Notes: generated from the letters alone by a model not told the origin. A stretch of DNA of 64,000 bases from Theocolax elegans (GCA_026168455.1 CM047431.1:64422668-64486667), one strand, 5' to 3'. Positions 46,294-57,094 are shown, counted from the stretch's first letter. Program-made: numbers and translations.

Positions 46294-47783
46294 CTTTTTG
46301 GTGTTTATTACTAGCTTACTGTAGAAAACCACTATCTTTACTTTCATGAAGAATAACATTGAAAAATATTTATAATTAAAGGGCACAAAATTAAGAATAC
46401 CTGCAAGTGTCACTCGAGTCTGACAGTTATTTCTATAACCATTAATAAATCACTTAAATATAGAAATATTTAATATTTCTTTGATGTTTATTAGTAGTTT
46501 GTAATAAAAACTTCTATCATTATATGCATGCATAATATTAATGAAAAACATTTGAAACTAACTACTAAACTAGTACACAAATGTATACTAATTAAAGAAT
46601 ACATACAAATGTATACAAATATTTTACAAAGTTTACTTGCATCAGTCGTCATATAAGAATTATTATACTGGATAAGTTTATTTAAAATTACATTTAATAT
46701 TTCTTTGTTGTTTATTAGTAGCTTACTGTAGACAACTTCGTTCTATACTTTCATGAAAATAGCAATGAATAACATTTATAATTAACAAAACTAAGAATAC
46801 CTGCAAGTGTCACTCGAGTCTGACAGTTATTTCTATAACCATTACTAAAGTAGTTAAATATATAGGAATATTGAATATTGAAATATTTGTTCTAAAAGTT
46901 CGGTTAATATTTTTTTTATTTTTAAAAAATAATGAAGAATAAATTTTATACAAGAGTATACTAATGAAAGAATACATATAAATGCCGTTACACATTCTGA
47001 ATTATTTTACAGAGTTTACTTGAATCAGTGAATCGTATAAGAATTATTATATTGGATAAGTTTATATAAAATAAATTTAATAATTCTTTGATTTTTATTC
47101 GTAGCTTTATAATAGAAAACTTTTACCTTTTCTTGCATGAAGATTAACAATAAAAAATATCTATAACTAAATAATTCAAAATTAAGATTACATGTAACTG
47201 TCTAGAGTTTGACTGTTATCTTATAAATATTACTGTTAACTTAAACATAGACGTAGTATAAACTTTGAATATTTTTTTTACAAGTTACATATTTCAATAA
47301 TTAAAAAGAAAAACTTATTTTACAAGAATATACTAATTGAATTACTTTTTAACAAGAGCATAGTGTATATATATGAGTATATGTAAAATATTACTCACTC
47401 AGAGCTATTAATTATTGCTATTAATTAGTTTTATAATTTAGAGCACATTCAAATTGAATTAAAATTATTTGTTTTCCAGATCTGTTTTGTCCTTGGAGGA
47501 AGAATATTATTTGTATTTGAAAAAATACTGAAAATTAACATGTAATTGAGTTCGATTTGATGCCTGAAAAGAAAAGAATTATTATATTGGATAAGTTTAT
47601 ATAAAATAAATTTAATATTTCTTTCATGTTTATTAGTAGTATATCATAGAAACTTCTATCTTTATATGCATGAAGAATAACAATGAAAAACATTTATAAC
47701 TAAAGGTTACAAAACTAAGAATACATGAAAGTATCACACGAGTATCGCTGCAAGTATACTTATGTAATTCGTATTATTGTTGG
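46294..47783. repeat. Degenerate AT-rich repeat array, copy 2
   Basis: Copy of 15,486-16,975. Confidence 0.7.
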
Positions 47784-48249
47784 CGTAACCGATACAACCC
47801 GATAGGCCGTCTGCCCCTTACATGCGTCGAATCCTCGTAAAACCTTATAAAGACGTCAAACATTCGAAAACCGGATACATGCCTATTTGTTATAAATAAT
47901 AAATACGGAATTTCCTGGTAGAATCTGAGTAGCGATTTGATTAAAATTTGTTATTACTGGCGCAGCCGGTAGTAACGGATAGGTCGTATGCCCAATACAT
48001 GCGTCGATCCTCGTAAAACCTTACAAAAGATCTGTAATGGTTGCTTTAAAATTATGGAATTTAACGGTAGACACCGATAGCTGTTAGTGAACAATATAGT
48101 GAAAAGCCTTATAGAACCTTATTAATTCAATGCACACGAAGACGTCAAATATTCGAAAACCGGGTACATGACTATTTGTTATAAATAATAAATACGGAAT
48201 TGCCTGGCAGAACGCGATTAACAATTTGATTAAGATTGTTTTTATGGAT
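47784..48249 (-). repeat. Inverted 290 bp repeat units, copy 2
   Basis: Copy of 16,975-17,440; one extra T in GTCGAATCCTCG relative to copy 1. Confidence 0.72.
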
Positions 48250-48922
48250 GTCTCAGCTCATACGATCCGGTAAACGAACCGCCCATTTATTTTGTTGATC
48301 ATCATTTGTACTATAAAATGTATTTTTCTTTTGTGAGTTTTATCTTATAAAATACTATAGGCATTTATTGTATAGTATGGTATGAGGTTTTTGCACCTGG
48401 AATACCTTAAAGACTCGAATTATAAACCTACTATTAGAAAGCAAAAAAAGACACAAACATATACAGTAATTCTAAACTCGAACTATCAATAAATTTTTTA
48501 TAATTGTATACTAGAAACACATTAATAGGAAAAAATATTAATAGAATTAGTACAGCGCGCGGATCGCCTTTTCATCAAGTCATCCGCTTGCGCGCTGGCG
48601 GTGATACCGAAACTTTTATTATGACGGTCTCTTGTTTTTCCTCAAAGTTCGGGTATTTTGTAAACAATTTATTAATTTTTATATAATACTATAATATTCA
48701 CCATTTGCGAGGAAAATATTAAACACGAGATTCTTATGTATATTCGTCGTACGCTGAGCGTCAGATCGGTATGCCGCTTCTTCCAAATAAGAAAGAGTGT
48801 TGTAACAAAAGTTTTGACATGCGTTTCGTCTGCTGACGGGCATCGTATCACCGTCAGCGCGCGATAGTAGTAAGGGTACCTTATAGCGCGCCGACATGGG
48901 CGTGGCCTAACAACAATGGTGT

Positions 48923-49659
48923 CTGGCGCGAACAATGGGAACAATGGGATTGTCTAGCGCGAACAATGGGAACAATGGGAACAATGGGGAACAATGGGGT
49001 TGTCTAGCACGTACAATGGGGTTGTCTAGCGTAGACAATGGGGTGTCTACCCCGGTGGTGACGTCACGGTGGGGGCCCGCGCGTGCCAGAGAGGGAGTGA
49101 GAGGGAAAGCTTCGCTCTCTCTCTCTCTCTCTCCCTCTCGTACTTATGTATAGGTAGGGTGGAACGTACTCTGTGACGTCACAGCGGGCCCCGTCGGAGT
49201 ACATGGGTGCGAGAGAGAGAGGTAGAGGGAGTGCGCGCGCAGTGCGTCTCTCTCGTGCTGAGGTTGCTCCGGCGTCATAGACGCCCCGATGCAGTGCGTG
49301 GGTGTGAGAGAGAAAGGTAGAGGGAGTGCGCGCGCAGTGCGTCTCTCTCTCGTACTGAGAGTGTTCTGACGTTACAGCGGGGCCGGAGGCCCGCGCGTGT
49401 ATGTGTGAGAGAGAGAGCAAGAGGGGTTGCGCGCGCAGTGCGTCTCTTGCAGTAAGAAGAGTGACGCATGTAAGAGAGAGAGAGAGAGAGAGAGCACTAC
49501 TGCGCGTACCCACGCTCTCTTCCTCTACCTCTCTCTCTCGCACACACGCAGAGATACTGATGATGCGCTAGGGTATTCTGACGCCGTGTTATAATAGCTG
49601 ACCCAGAGCGTCTATGTTGGTGTGAGAGAGAGAGAGAGAGTGTGTGTATACAGTATGCG
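48923..49659 (+). repeat. AACAATGGG and GA/GC-rich minisatellites, copy 2
   Basis: Copy of 18,114-18,850; the last (GA)n tract is shorter by one unit. Confidence 0.85.
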
Positions 49660-49777
49660 TATAGACTTATATTTAGCATGGTACGAATGGGAGTTGGAGG
49701 TGAGAGGGTTAAATAATTAAATGTACGTAATTTGTAGATAAATTCCCAGATGTTTATTCAAGTATTATAATATAAAA

Positions 49778-50097
49778 GGAGAGAACGAGACATAGAATGA
49801 ATAATTACGCACGCAGAGATATACATATAGATGATTATACAATACATAAAATTAAAACTAGATTTGACACTCGGTTAATATTAAGTATAAGAGTAGCTTA
49901 AGAATAGACGCAAAGACACTCACACACATTTTATTATACGAAACTTATAAATTGACAGTGATTCCGGTTGACCTGATAAAACTTATAGTAATTCACACAC
50001 TTAGATATAGAGTAAATAAGAGTAAAATTATACGTGTTTTGCATTCGGTTAAATATATATTACGTTAATAATAGAAACTTACACCTAATGTACCTGT
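49778..50097. other. AT-rich spacer between the duplication and the Polinton block
   Basis: No gene seen. It could contain the Polinton terminus, but no long inverted terminal repeat can be recognised because the other end is not in the window. Confidence 0.4.
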
Positions 50098-50664
50098 TTA
50101 TATATTATAATTAAAATTATTATTATTATTATTATTATGTATTCTTTTACATGTTTGCAAATGAGTTATACAATGAACATTCTTCTTACAATTATTATTA
50201 TAATGAAAATTATTGTTGATATTCTTATAAAATAATTTTAAATTTATTTTAAATTTATATTTATCGTTGTATGCAGTATCGTCGGTGAACAATCTCCAAA
50301 AACTGTCCATGCAATGACCGTGAGACATGTGATGAATGAAATTAACGCAATACTGACCACACAGGATAGAAGCGAAATCTTGTAGCTGCTTAGGACTCCA
50401 GGTGTAAACCTTACAGTTTCTTCGGAGACATTGAATATGTTGTGGTACGGTGGGTGGTCGACCGAAACTGTCAAAGAAGTATCCGATTCCGCGTTTATCG
50501 ATGTAGATGGCCAGCCAATGCTCACCGGGTTTTCGGTGGTCCTCATTGTTAACAACAATTGCAGTCGGCTTTGTCAGAATCTGAGGAATCTTGTCCGCAG
50601 GGTACACTCCCACTGTCTGCAGAGGCAAAATTTTTATTGCGTTGAGTATTTGCAACGTGTTCAT
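50098..50664 (-). CDS. Adenain-type cysteine protease (Polinton PRO)
   Basis: 188 codons. In adenoviruses and Polintons this protease matures capsid precursors. The likely catalytic residues are His49 (KPGEHW), Asp65 (YFFDSFG) and Cys102 (ILCGQYCVNF), with the expected order and spacing. The C-terminal ~45 residues are Asn-rich low complexity, probably read-through into spacer DNA rather than a domain. The ATG start gives a typical N-terminus (MNTLQIL) and overlaps by about 115 bases, in another frame, the end of the upstream hypothetical frame; part of that overlap may reflect an indel. Confidence 0.85.
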   Translation of the reverse strand: MNTLQILNAIKILPLQTVGVYPADKIPQILTKPTAIVVNNEDHRKPGEHWLAIYIDKRGIGYFFDSFGRPPTVPQHIQCLRRNCKVYTWSPKQLQDFASILCGQYCVNFIHHMSHGHCMDSFWRLFTDDTAYNDKYKFKINLKLFYKNINNNFHYNNNCKKNVHCITHLQTCKRIHNNNNNNNFNYNI

Positions 50665-51560
50665 GCTTTGCAGCGGCTTCCTCCTCCTCGCGTACTATGT
50701 CGTATAAATGATCGGCATCGATCGTATCTTGGGAGATTGTGGAAATACTTGTGTTGCTAGCATCTATAGGAGTTGAGTATGCAGTACAAGTTACGGTTAT
50801 CGGAGTGCTCTGTCTTGATTTGGTTGGTGTTGGCGTTTTTTGTCGTGGTTTCCCAGACGGAGTTCCTTGTCTCGTAGACGCAATAATTGTATGTCGTCTT
50901 TTGTCCTTGTTGATGTCCTCTTTTTCCGTTTCCTTCTTTTTTTCTTTTAGATCGATGACTTTGCTGGTTGAAGGGCGATAGGCTAATGTTTTATGCAGCC
51001 AAATACGTAGTTTATATGCATATGTCAATGCACAACTCATGTACTCCCTTTTCCGTCCATGTAAAAAACAAAAGTGGTCGTTAACGCGTGGAAGGTTTCT
51101 AAACGACGGACAGTTGAACTCCTCCAAATTGATTATTTGTCTAGCGAGAAGGTTTTGAAGGAATAAAACTTTAGGTATTCCCCTCACCGTCGAACCATTC
51201 TATGCCATGGTAATAGCACGTTAAGTAACTGTTAGTGGCTACGATACCCTTGGACAGTTCTGTGTAGTCGTATGGAGCCTTGATCAGCCAGTGCGCTATG
51301 AAATTGCAATCTACGCCGAGAACAGCAATTTATTTCGGTAGAAAGAGACCTTCCTTGTCGTGAAACGCTTGAATATCGATTATATAATCGAGCTTCTCCA
51401 TGCCGTTTGAGTTGCGGAGAACTTGAGTCACTTGTACTACACCACTCAAGGTAACAAGCTGAACTGACAAAATGTTTTTCCTTGGCTCAGCAGAATACCT
51501 TTAAGACCTCCTTCTTCTCACTGAATTGAAAAGAAAAGTTTTCAAAGAAAATCCCTACCA
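50549..51560 (-). pseudogene. Broken Polinton-associated hypothetical protein
   Basis: Between major capsid and protease, an open stretch on the minus strand reads EPRKNILSVQL..MEKLDYIIDIQAF, meets an in-frame TAA (about 51,325, after GLFLPK), resumes as IAVLGVDCNFIAHWLIKAPY..YYHGIEWFDGE, then shifts frame near 51,185 and continues INLEEFNCPSFRNLPRVNDHFCF..CALTYAYKLRIWLHK. A Ser/Thr/Lys/Glu-rich tail follows (50,549-50,980). The IDIQ.F..HW..HG..WFDG and LE.F.CPS..CFLHG..CAL pattern recalls an uncharacterised family common in arthropod mobile elements; this is from memory and no function is claimed. One stop and at least one frameshift break it, and a segment before INLEE seems to be missing. 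Confidence 0.6.
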
Positions 51561-51587
51561 TTTTTTTTGACTCCTCCTACTTTGAGT

Positions 51588-52904
51588 TTAAGAATGAAAA
51601 TCTGTTACGACCTGTCTAGCAGAGTCGATTTCAAGAACGTTGTCAAACTCGGCATAAACGATACAATCAATCGTTTTATTCAATGCACTTTGAAATTTAA
51701 CTTCGATTCTGAGACTTCCAGATTTTACTAAATTCCAATGAGAAAAACTATTTGCCGAAAAATCTGGTGTAAGATCGAAAGCGAATAGACAATAACCATT
51801 AGGGTAATTCTCTCTACTGATAGAATTTCCTTCGTTAAGAAAATGTATACCAGTACCTGAGAACAAGGTGTGATATGCGTCAACGTACATTGGTCTTGTA
51901 TTCGAAAACGTAGGTTGTAAAGGTTTCGAAGGTACTTGTACACCATCTACGTAGAGAGACAAGTAATTTATACCGTAATTTTGAAAATTGAAAGGATTCA
52001 AAGTTTTGTTTCCATTGAAAGCCTTATTATCAACAAATCCCAGTATCACTCGTTTCGGTAGTTGTCCTAAAATCACGTTGTCGAGTGTTTCACCCAAGAC
52101 ACCGCTATGTATCGTGAATGTTTTGATTTCCACTCTGGTTATGGGATATTTAGCGGTTGTAGTTGCGAGAGTTTTTGCATGGGCCAATAGAATTCCAGGA
52201 CTTATTTTCACGCGTCTTACGAGTAAATTTGCTTCGGTGATGTTTACGGTGTATGAGCCTGCGGCTGACGAATCCATTAAACAAAATGAGTCCTTTGAAC
52301 GTACAAGACGTATTTTCATTTCGACGCCATTGATGAGTAATTTATCCTGATTAAAAATATCGCAATGCAAATGTCCAATGAGATCGACGGTTTTGCCATC
52401 GGATGTAAAATTTTGTCTGTTTGCAAGTCCTGCGTTTGTACCCTCGTCAGGGGTGCTGTCCATCTGTCTAGGTGTATCTGCGTACCACAAAGTCGTCGAT
52501 AGATGCGATTCTTTAGCTGCTGGGCCGTAATTCAAGAGTGTTTCTATGTACGCTCTGTACGGATAAGCGTTATTCGGAGGAGTGATTGGTTTCTGATTAA
52601 AATAAATATCGATTTGATTAAATAACGAGTGTAAGAAATTATTTACAGGTCCTACGTGTTTGTCATCGTCTTTCGAATAAGGCTTGATTTTTACACAAAC
52701 TTTGAGAAGTGTATGCGCAAGATCCAGGTAATCTTCTCCTTGATTATGAACGCAAAATTCGATGGGCGAATCGTCGTTTAACGACGAAATTGGATTATAA
52801 GTAGTCCAACAACTCGATTCGATACTGGTTTGCGTTTGAGGGAGTGAAAATATATCCAACTCGCTTTTGAGACACTCTGAGCTGTGAGAATGTAAAAACG
52901 CCAT
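51588..52904 (-). CDS. Major capsid-like protein of the Polinton (double jelly-roll, PY-type)
   Basis: 438 residues, uninterrupted. It starts MAFLHSHSSECLKSELDIF; motifs FCVHNQGEDYLDLAHTLLKV, NFLHSLFNQIDIYFN, YPYRAYIETLLNYG and ILGFVDNKAFNGN, then NPFNFQNYGINYLSLYVDG, are typical of the protein often annotated F54H12.2-like in insects, which I equate with the Polinton major capsid by gene context. It lies two bases downstream of the core-protein frame. It would form capsid hexons. Intact length argues for relatively recent constraint or insertion. Confidence 0.78.
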   Translation of the reverse strand: MAFLHSHSSECLKSELDIFSLPQTQTSIESSCWTTYNPISSLNDDSPIEFCVHNQGEDYLDLAHTLLKVCVKIKPYSKDDDKHVGPVNNFLHSLFNQIDIYFNQKPITPPNNAYPYRAYIETLLNYGPAAKESHLSTTLWYADTPRQMDSTPDEGTNAGLANRQNFTSDGKTVDLIGHLHCDIFNQDKLLINGVEMKIRLVRSKDSFCLMDSSAAGSYTVNITEANLLVRRVKISPGILLAHAKTLATTTAKYPITRVEIKTFTIHSGVLGETLDNVILGQLPKRVILGFVDNKAFNGNKTLNPFNFQNYGINYLSLYVDGVQVPSKPLQPTFSNTRPMYVDAYHTLFSGTGIHFLNEGNSISRENYPNGYCLFAFDLTPDFSANSFSHWNLVKSGSLRIEVKFQSALNKTIDCIVYAEFDNVLEIDSARQVVTDFHS

Positions 52905-52906
52905 TT

Positions 52907-53477
52907 TTAATTGAAAACGTCAAAATTATTCTTTGTCTTCTTTTTTGTTTTCGATATTTTCTTCGATTTCTTCTTTTTATTCTGTTTCTTATGCTTCACT
53001 TTTGGTTGTAACCGTTTTAAAGACTTGGTTTTTTTTGTACGTTTCCTTTTCTTTATACTTTGACGACGTTTGTACTTTTTACGAGGTTTAAGCTGTTTGA
53101 TACGTACACTTTCACCGTTCCACGGAAACTGTAGAGCTCTCCTTTTGTCGAATGTTTTATATCCAGACCCCTCCATCATTTTATTAATTTTGTCTACGGC
53201 TTTACGTTTCAAATTTTTACCAGATTCGTTCATACGATTATTAAACGTCATCTAATATGTTGACGCCTGCTCGGACTGCTTCTTTACCAAGGGCGCGAGC
53301 ACCTTTAGCAATCAAAGGCACCGCTCTTCTAAATAAACCTGCGAGCCAACTACCCACACCGTGTCCTCGTTGCGATGTTGAACCTGCATAAACGTGATGT
53401 ACGCCCCGTCCGCTTCCAATTTGACTATCGTAATAAAGAGAGTAATAAGCCATGCCAAACGAACGACACTTAATCAA
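52907..53477 (-). pseudogene. pVI-like / basic core protein, split by a frameshift
   Basis: Two overlapping frames. The first (53,241-53,477, 78 codons) has a Gly-rich start and an amphipathic segment, GHGVGSWLAGLFRRAVPLIA, then GKEAVRAGVNILDDV. The second (52,907-53,251, 114 codons) begins NNRMNESGKNLKRKA, has MMEGSGYK, and ends in a strongly Lys/Arg-rich tail. In related elements these form one protein, so a one-base shift at about 53,245 is inferred. The first part resembles adenovirus pVI-like membrane-active peptides; the tail would bind DNA. Confidence 0.65.
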
Positions 53478-54246
53478 TCCTTTTAAAATGTAACGCTGCG
53501 GTCAACGTACCAAACTCGAATGGTATTGGATGACCATATTGATCTCTTATATCAATGTCGATAACTTGAAAACAATTGTAAAGTATGGGTGTATAACTGA
53601 CGGGTGCAAAACGTTTAACTACAGTGTTTCCATAATTAAAGTGTTTCGATTGAATATTCACTATGCGAAGCAGTGGTGCGTGAGAATCTCCTACTATACA
53701 AGGTTCACACAGATTTGAATAAACAAAAAGTTGATCGGGTATGGCTCTCGAGAGGCTGGCGGGAAAATTTGCTACTTGAATCGTCGATCCATCGTAACTT
53801 TCAAATTCTAACGTTTCGTTCAAATCGAAACCTAAAATACGATTAACCGTCGTTGAAAATGTAGCAAACGGTTTCGTACGATTTTCATTTTCTTTGAATT
53901 TTATCATTTGTACGAAACCTCCGTTTTCGTTATAGACTAATTTTTCAATTTCAGTGTTGCCGTGATATTTGAATAAACTGTCGTTTATACAATCGACAAG
54001 CTGATTAATATCATCGTATATACCGTGTTGAAAATAATAGTTTTCCGTTGCCGATAATTTTGATTCCTCTCTGCTCAAGTGCAGGGTAGTGCAGGGTACG
54101 TGTATCTCGGATAGTCCAACCATCCATCGTCCTTGTAAAGCTATCTGCTTTGGTAATTTAGTTGAAAAGCACGTCGTTGTATTGTCTGGAAAATATTTTA
54201 TACTACTGTTGCTCGGTAAAACAATGGTAAAATCGTCGGAATCCAT
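53470..54246 (-). CDS. Minor capsid (penton-like, PX-type) protein of the Polinton
   Basis: 258 residues, intact. Motifs: FTIVLPSNSS, LPKQIALQGRWMVGLSEIHVP, YDDINQLVDCIND, ILGFDLNETL, PDQLFVYSNLCEP and PIPFEFGTLTAALHFK. These match the single jelly-roll minor capsid of Polintons, which occupies capsid vertices. Its ATG lies one base after the integrase stop, and its end overlaps the next frame by eight bases, showing tight packing. Confidence 0.8.
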   Translation of the reverse strand: MDSDDFTIVLPSNSSIKYFPDNTTTCFSTKLPKQIALQGRWMVGLSEIHVPCTTLHLSREESKLSATENYYFQHGIYDDINQLVDCINDSLFKYHGNTEIEKLVYNENGGFVQMIKFKENENRTKPFATFSTTVNRILGFDLNETLEFESYDGSTIQVANFPASLSRAIPDQLFVYSNLCEPCIVGDSHAPLLRIVNIQSKHFNYGNTVVKRFAPVSYTPILYNCFQVIDIDIRDQYGHPIPFEFGTLTAALHFKRID

Positions 54247-54247
54247 T

Positions 54248-55351
54248 TTACAATGCTTTTAAATCGTTGACAGAGACCCACGAATTAAATTTTTCAGGAT
54301 ATCCAACCCAACTGACGAAATACTGTTTACGTTTACCTTTGCCTTTACTACGTAAAATTTTATCTATTTTGTGTTCACGATTTTCTACGCGACAACTATC
54401 AACGGCCGTGAGTTCTTCGGGATAAAAGAATCCTTCAATGCTTTCACCGTCCAAATCGGTCAAAGTATAAACGTAAATGTTTTGTTTTTTCGCAACACTT
54501 TTAATTATAAAAATTTCCTCTTGCCATCCTCTGACGTAACCTTTTTCAAAAGCGTTCTTGTCTCTACTGATTCGAACGTAACTACCGACTTTGTATATAT
54601 TCTTTTTCCGTTTCGGTAATTTGTTTCTGCACAGACGTTCTAAATTTTTTCGCGCAATCTCTTCGTTGTGAATAGTTACCGAAGCCGGTGTCATTTTAAT
54701 GCTAGAATGTCTTGTGTTATTGTAAGCCTTGACGATGTGTTGTAATACGTCAATGTACCTACGAGTATTTTTATGTGTGAAATAACGCCACATACGTTCT
54801 TTCAGAGTTCTATTTACTCGTTCAACCACCGCAGCCTTCACATCCGGATTACGCACAACGCGAAATCGAATGTCGTTACGTTTTAAAAAATTTTGCATAA
54901 ATTTACCGAGAAACTCTTTTCCTCGATCGCTTTGAACCATGTACGGAAAACGTTCTCCGCTTCGTTTTAAAATTTTTTTGAATGCCTCGGTTACTTGGTC
55001 ACTCGATTTGTCTTTCAAAGGTTCCACCCACACAAATTTACTTAAAACGTCGATCGCCACCAAAACGTAAGACACTCCGTCGTTGTAATTTTTGATTGAG
55101 CGCAAGTCCTGTAAATCGACCTCCCAAACTTGATCTAAATACGACACGTTGTAACACAATCTCTTAAACTTTCTTCGTACAGGACGATGTAAAGTATAAG
55201 CGTCGTATTTTTCCAACCATTTATAGATCTGTTCCCGCGGTACATCTTTATTCAATCTGATTAAATTTCTTGCACCCGAAAACCCTGCTTCGTGCGAAGG
55301 ATCAAAATACTGAGACTCTAACCTTTTATTTACATATTTAGACTGAGCCAT
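54248..55351 (-). CDS. Polinton integrase with C-terminal chromodomain
   Basis: 367 residues, intact. The retroviral-type catalytic core has Asp79 (VWEVDL), Asp142 (VQSDRGKEF) and Glu178 (AAVVERVNRTLKERMW), a D,D(35)E arrangement. The C-terminal ~45 residues (IDKILRSKGKGKRKQYFVSW, then VGYPEKFNSWV) are a chromodomain, expected to guide integration to modified chromatin. It is the first gene of the block. The ATG is followed by AQSKYVNKRL; a poly-T (minus: poly-A) stretch lies just upstream. Confidence 0.93.
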   Translation of the reverse strand: MAQSKYVNKRLESQYFDPSHEAGFSGARNLIRLNKDVPREQIYKWLEKYDAYTLHRPVRRKFKRLCYNVSYLDQVWEVDLQDLRSIKNYNDGVSYVLVAIDVLSKFVWVEPLKDKSSDQVTEAFKKILKRSGERFPYMVQSDRGKEFLGKFMQNFLKRNDIRFRVVRNPDVKAAVVERVNRTLKERMWRYFTHKNTRRYIDVLQHIVKAYNNTRHSSIKMTPASVTIHNEEIARKNLERLCRNKLPKRKKNIYKVGSYVRISRDKNAFEKGYVRGWQEEIFIIKSVAKKQNIYVYTLTDLDGESIEGFFYPEELTAVDSCRVENREHKIDKILRSKGKGKRKQYFVSWVGYPEKFNSWVSVNDLKAL

Positions 55352-55500
55352 TTTTTTTTAATTTCCTTTTTTTTCGAAGACGGTTTTTGGACAATGGTAC
55401 TGTTTTTAAGACTGTCGAAACTATAGTAAAAATAAAATACATTTAATAAATAAATAGGGCAACTAAACATAAGTATACAATGGCATTAATCGTGTTACAT

Positions 55501-55600
55501 NNNNNNNNNNNNNNNNNNNNNNNNNNNNNNNNNNNNNNNNNNNNNNNNNNNNNNNNNNNNNNNNNNNNNNNNNNNNNNNNNNNNNNNNNNNNNNNNNNNN
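55501..55600. other. Assembly gap (100 N)
   Basis: Exactly 100 N, a conventional scaffolding gap of unknown true size. Polinton genes lie left of it and none right of it, so continuity of the two sides is not assured. Confidence 0.99.
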
Positions 55601-56800
55601 CTCATTAATGGTTTTTTAATGATTTTAGCTTACTTGCCGCAGGATATTTCAGAGCCAGGTTGATGAATCACTTTGAAATTTTGGGGAAGCTTTTAAAATA
55701 TATATTTCTACGGACTTATGTTGCCCAATTTTCAAAAAGATAAGTTTTAGGTGAATGTTATGTACGTATACGTACATAACATTCACTATTTTTCTTATTT
55801 TTATCAACTTTTTATTTAATACATTGTTATTAATTTTTTTTCAGAAAAGGAAAAACATAAGTCTGTAAACATATGTTCCATGAACATTTTAAGACTTATT
55901 AGACATTAAAAGATGCATTTAGTGCTTCAATATCCTACGGCAACTGCAAAAATTAATCAATTTTTTAATATCATTATAAGTTTAATAACCAGGATTAAAA
56001 ATGCATTATAAACATTTTTTATATTGATAAATATAATGTATAATACATATATATTATGTAAAAAAAATTAATATGTGAGAAGAATTAAAAAAAAAAAATT
56101 ATTCTAATAATAATTATTTATTTATTGAAAACATTTAACCCAGGCTTGACCCCTTAAAATAATCAAAAATTCTAATAAGTACATATAATTATACTAATAG
56201 GGGATGGAAGTTTTCAAATTACTGCTTATTTTTTTCTATCAAAAATACCCTCTGGAATTCAGTACGAGTGTATTAGAGAGTAATTCTGATCGATCCGAAG
56301 CAGAAAGTGAAGAAACCATTTAAAAAATTATCACGGTGCGGATTTTCACGCATGCGCTCTGGCCTGCGCGTGCACGATAAATAAGTGCAAGATAAGGTGA
56401 ACAAAAATTCATAATGTGTATCTCTCTATATTATTAAAAAAAACTTCTACGCTGCCGTCGTCACCACCGCCGCCGTATTAGTATATATACACTAGTATAA
56501 TTAGTATACGGAAAAAAATACAATATCTGCTATACGTAGCATATTCCTCGTCCAGTGTAGGTATGCTATTACTTTCGCAGTTCGTCAATTTAAACCGTGC
56601 GCGTATGAATCTGTGATGTTAAAAGTATATTATTTTGTTTACCGTCCGTGTATAAAATCGTTACCGCGGTTGGAGAAACGCTGCACTTGCAAAGTAAACA
56701 TTAGCTGTACCTTCAATTGTAAAGGACCTATACTCCATAGGTATACGAATTATGCAATTGAAGTAGTGAGTCCGTTGTAAGCGACCTATATCTCAGCGGG
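55601..56800. other. AT-rich non-coding DNA
   Basis: No gene recognised. Holds the palindrome at 55,751-55,786 and a slightly GC-richer patch at 56,330-56,800 without a convincing ORF. Confidence 0.6.
55751..55786. repeat. 36 bp perfect palindrome
   Basis: GTGAATGTTATGTACGTA is followed directly by its exact reverse complement with no spacer. It would form an 18 bp hairpin. Single occurrence in the window. Confidence 0.97.
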
Positions 56801-57094
56801 AGACGAGGCAGTGTTTCTATCTCGTGCTGGGAGTTCGAGTCTGCGCAGTAGAGCCGCGCTCCGATTGGTTCCTACTCCGGCGGGGAGTATGAACTCGCCT
56901 AGCGAAGGAGGGGTAACAAGGGTTCAAATCACCTCACTCCCAAAAAATTTTTTTTTTTTTTGTAAAATAAAATTATTAAATTATTTTCATTGTAAACAAA
57001 TTAATAAAAAAATAATTAAATAATGATTTATTACCCTATAATTCTGAGCTCCCCTCCAGGGGGCACAACTTAAATATAAGTTCCGATATAGATA

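Larger units (their letters stand above)
18971..49777. repeat. Tandem segmental duplication, copy 2 (complete)
   Basis: The end-point offset (30,807) equals the distance between the two right ends, as expected for a simple head-to-tail duplication with its junction at 18,970/18,971. Differences from copy 1 are rare substitutions and 1-3 base indels, mostly in homopolymers or short repeats, plus the rearranged LOA element. It may be a recent duplication or two haplotypes assembled in series. Confidence 0.88.
50098..55500 (-). mobile_element. Partial Maverick/Polinton element
   Basis: A tightly packed minus-strand set: integrase, minor capsid, pVI-like/core, major capsid, a broken hypothetical gene and a cysteine protease. 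This gene content defines Polintons, virus-like self-synthesising transposons. Protein-primed DNA polymerase B and the FtsK/HerA-type packaging ATPase are absent from the block, and the sequence runs into an N gap at 55,501. Several genes are frameshifted, so the copy looks inactive as assembled. Confidence 0.88.

Noticed and set aside
54248..55351. Retroviral or LTR-retrotransposon integrase
   Set aside because: No gag, protease-RT or LTRs are nearby; the immediate neighbours are capsid and adenain-type protease genes, which fit a Polinton.
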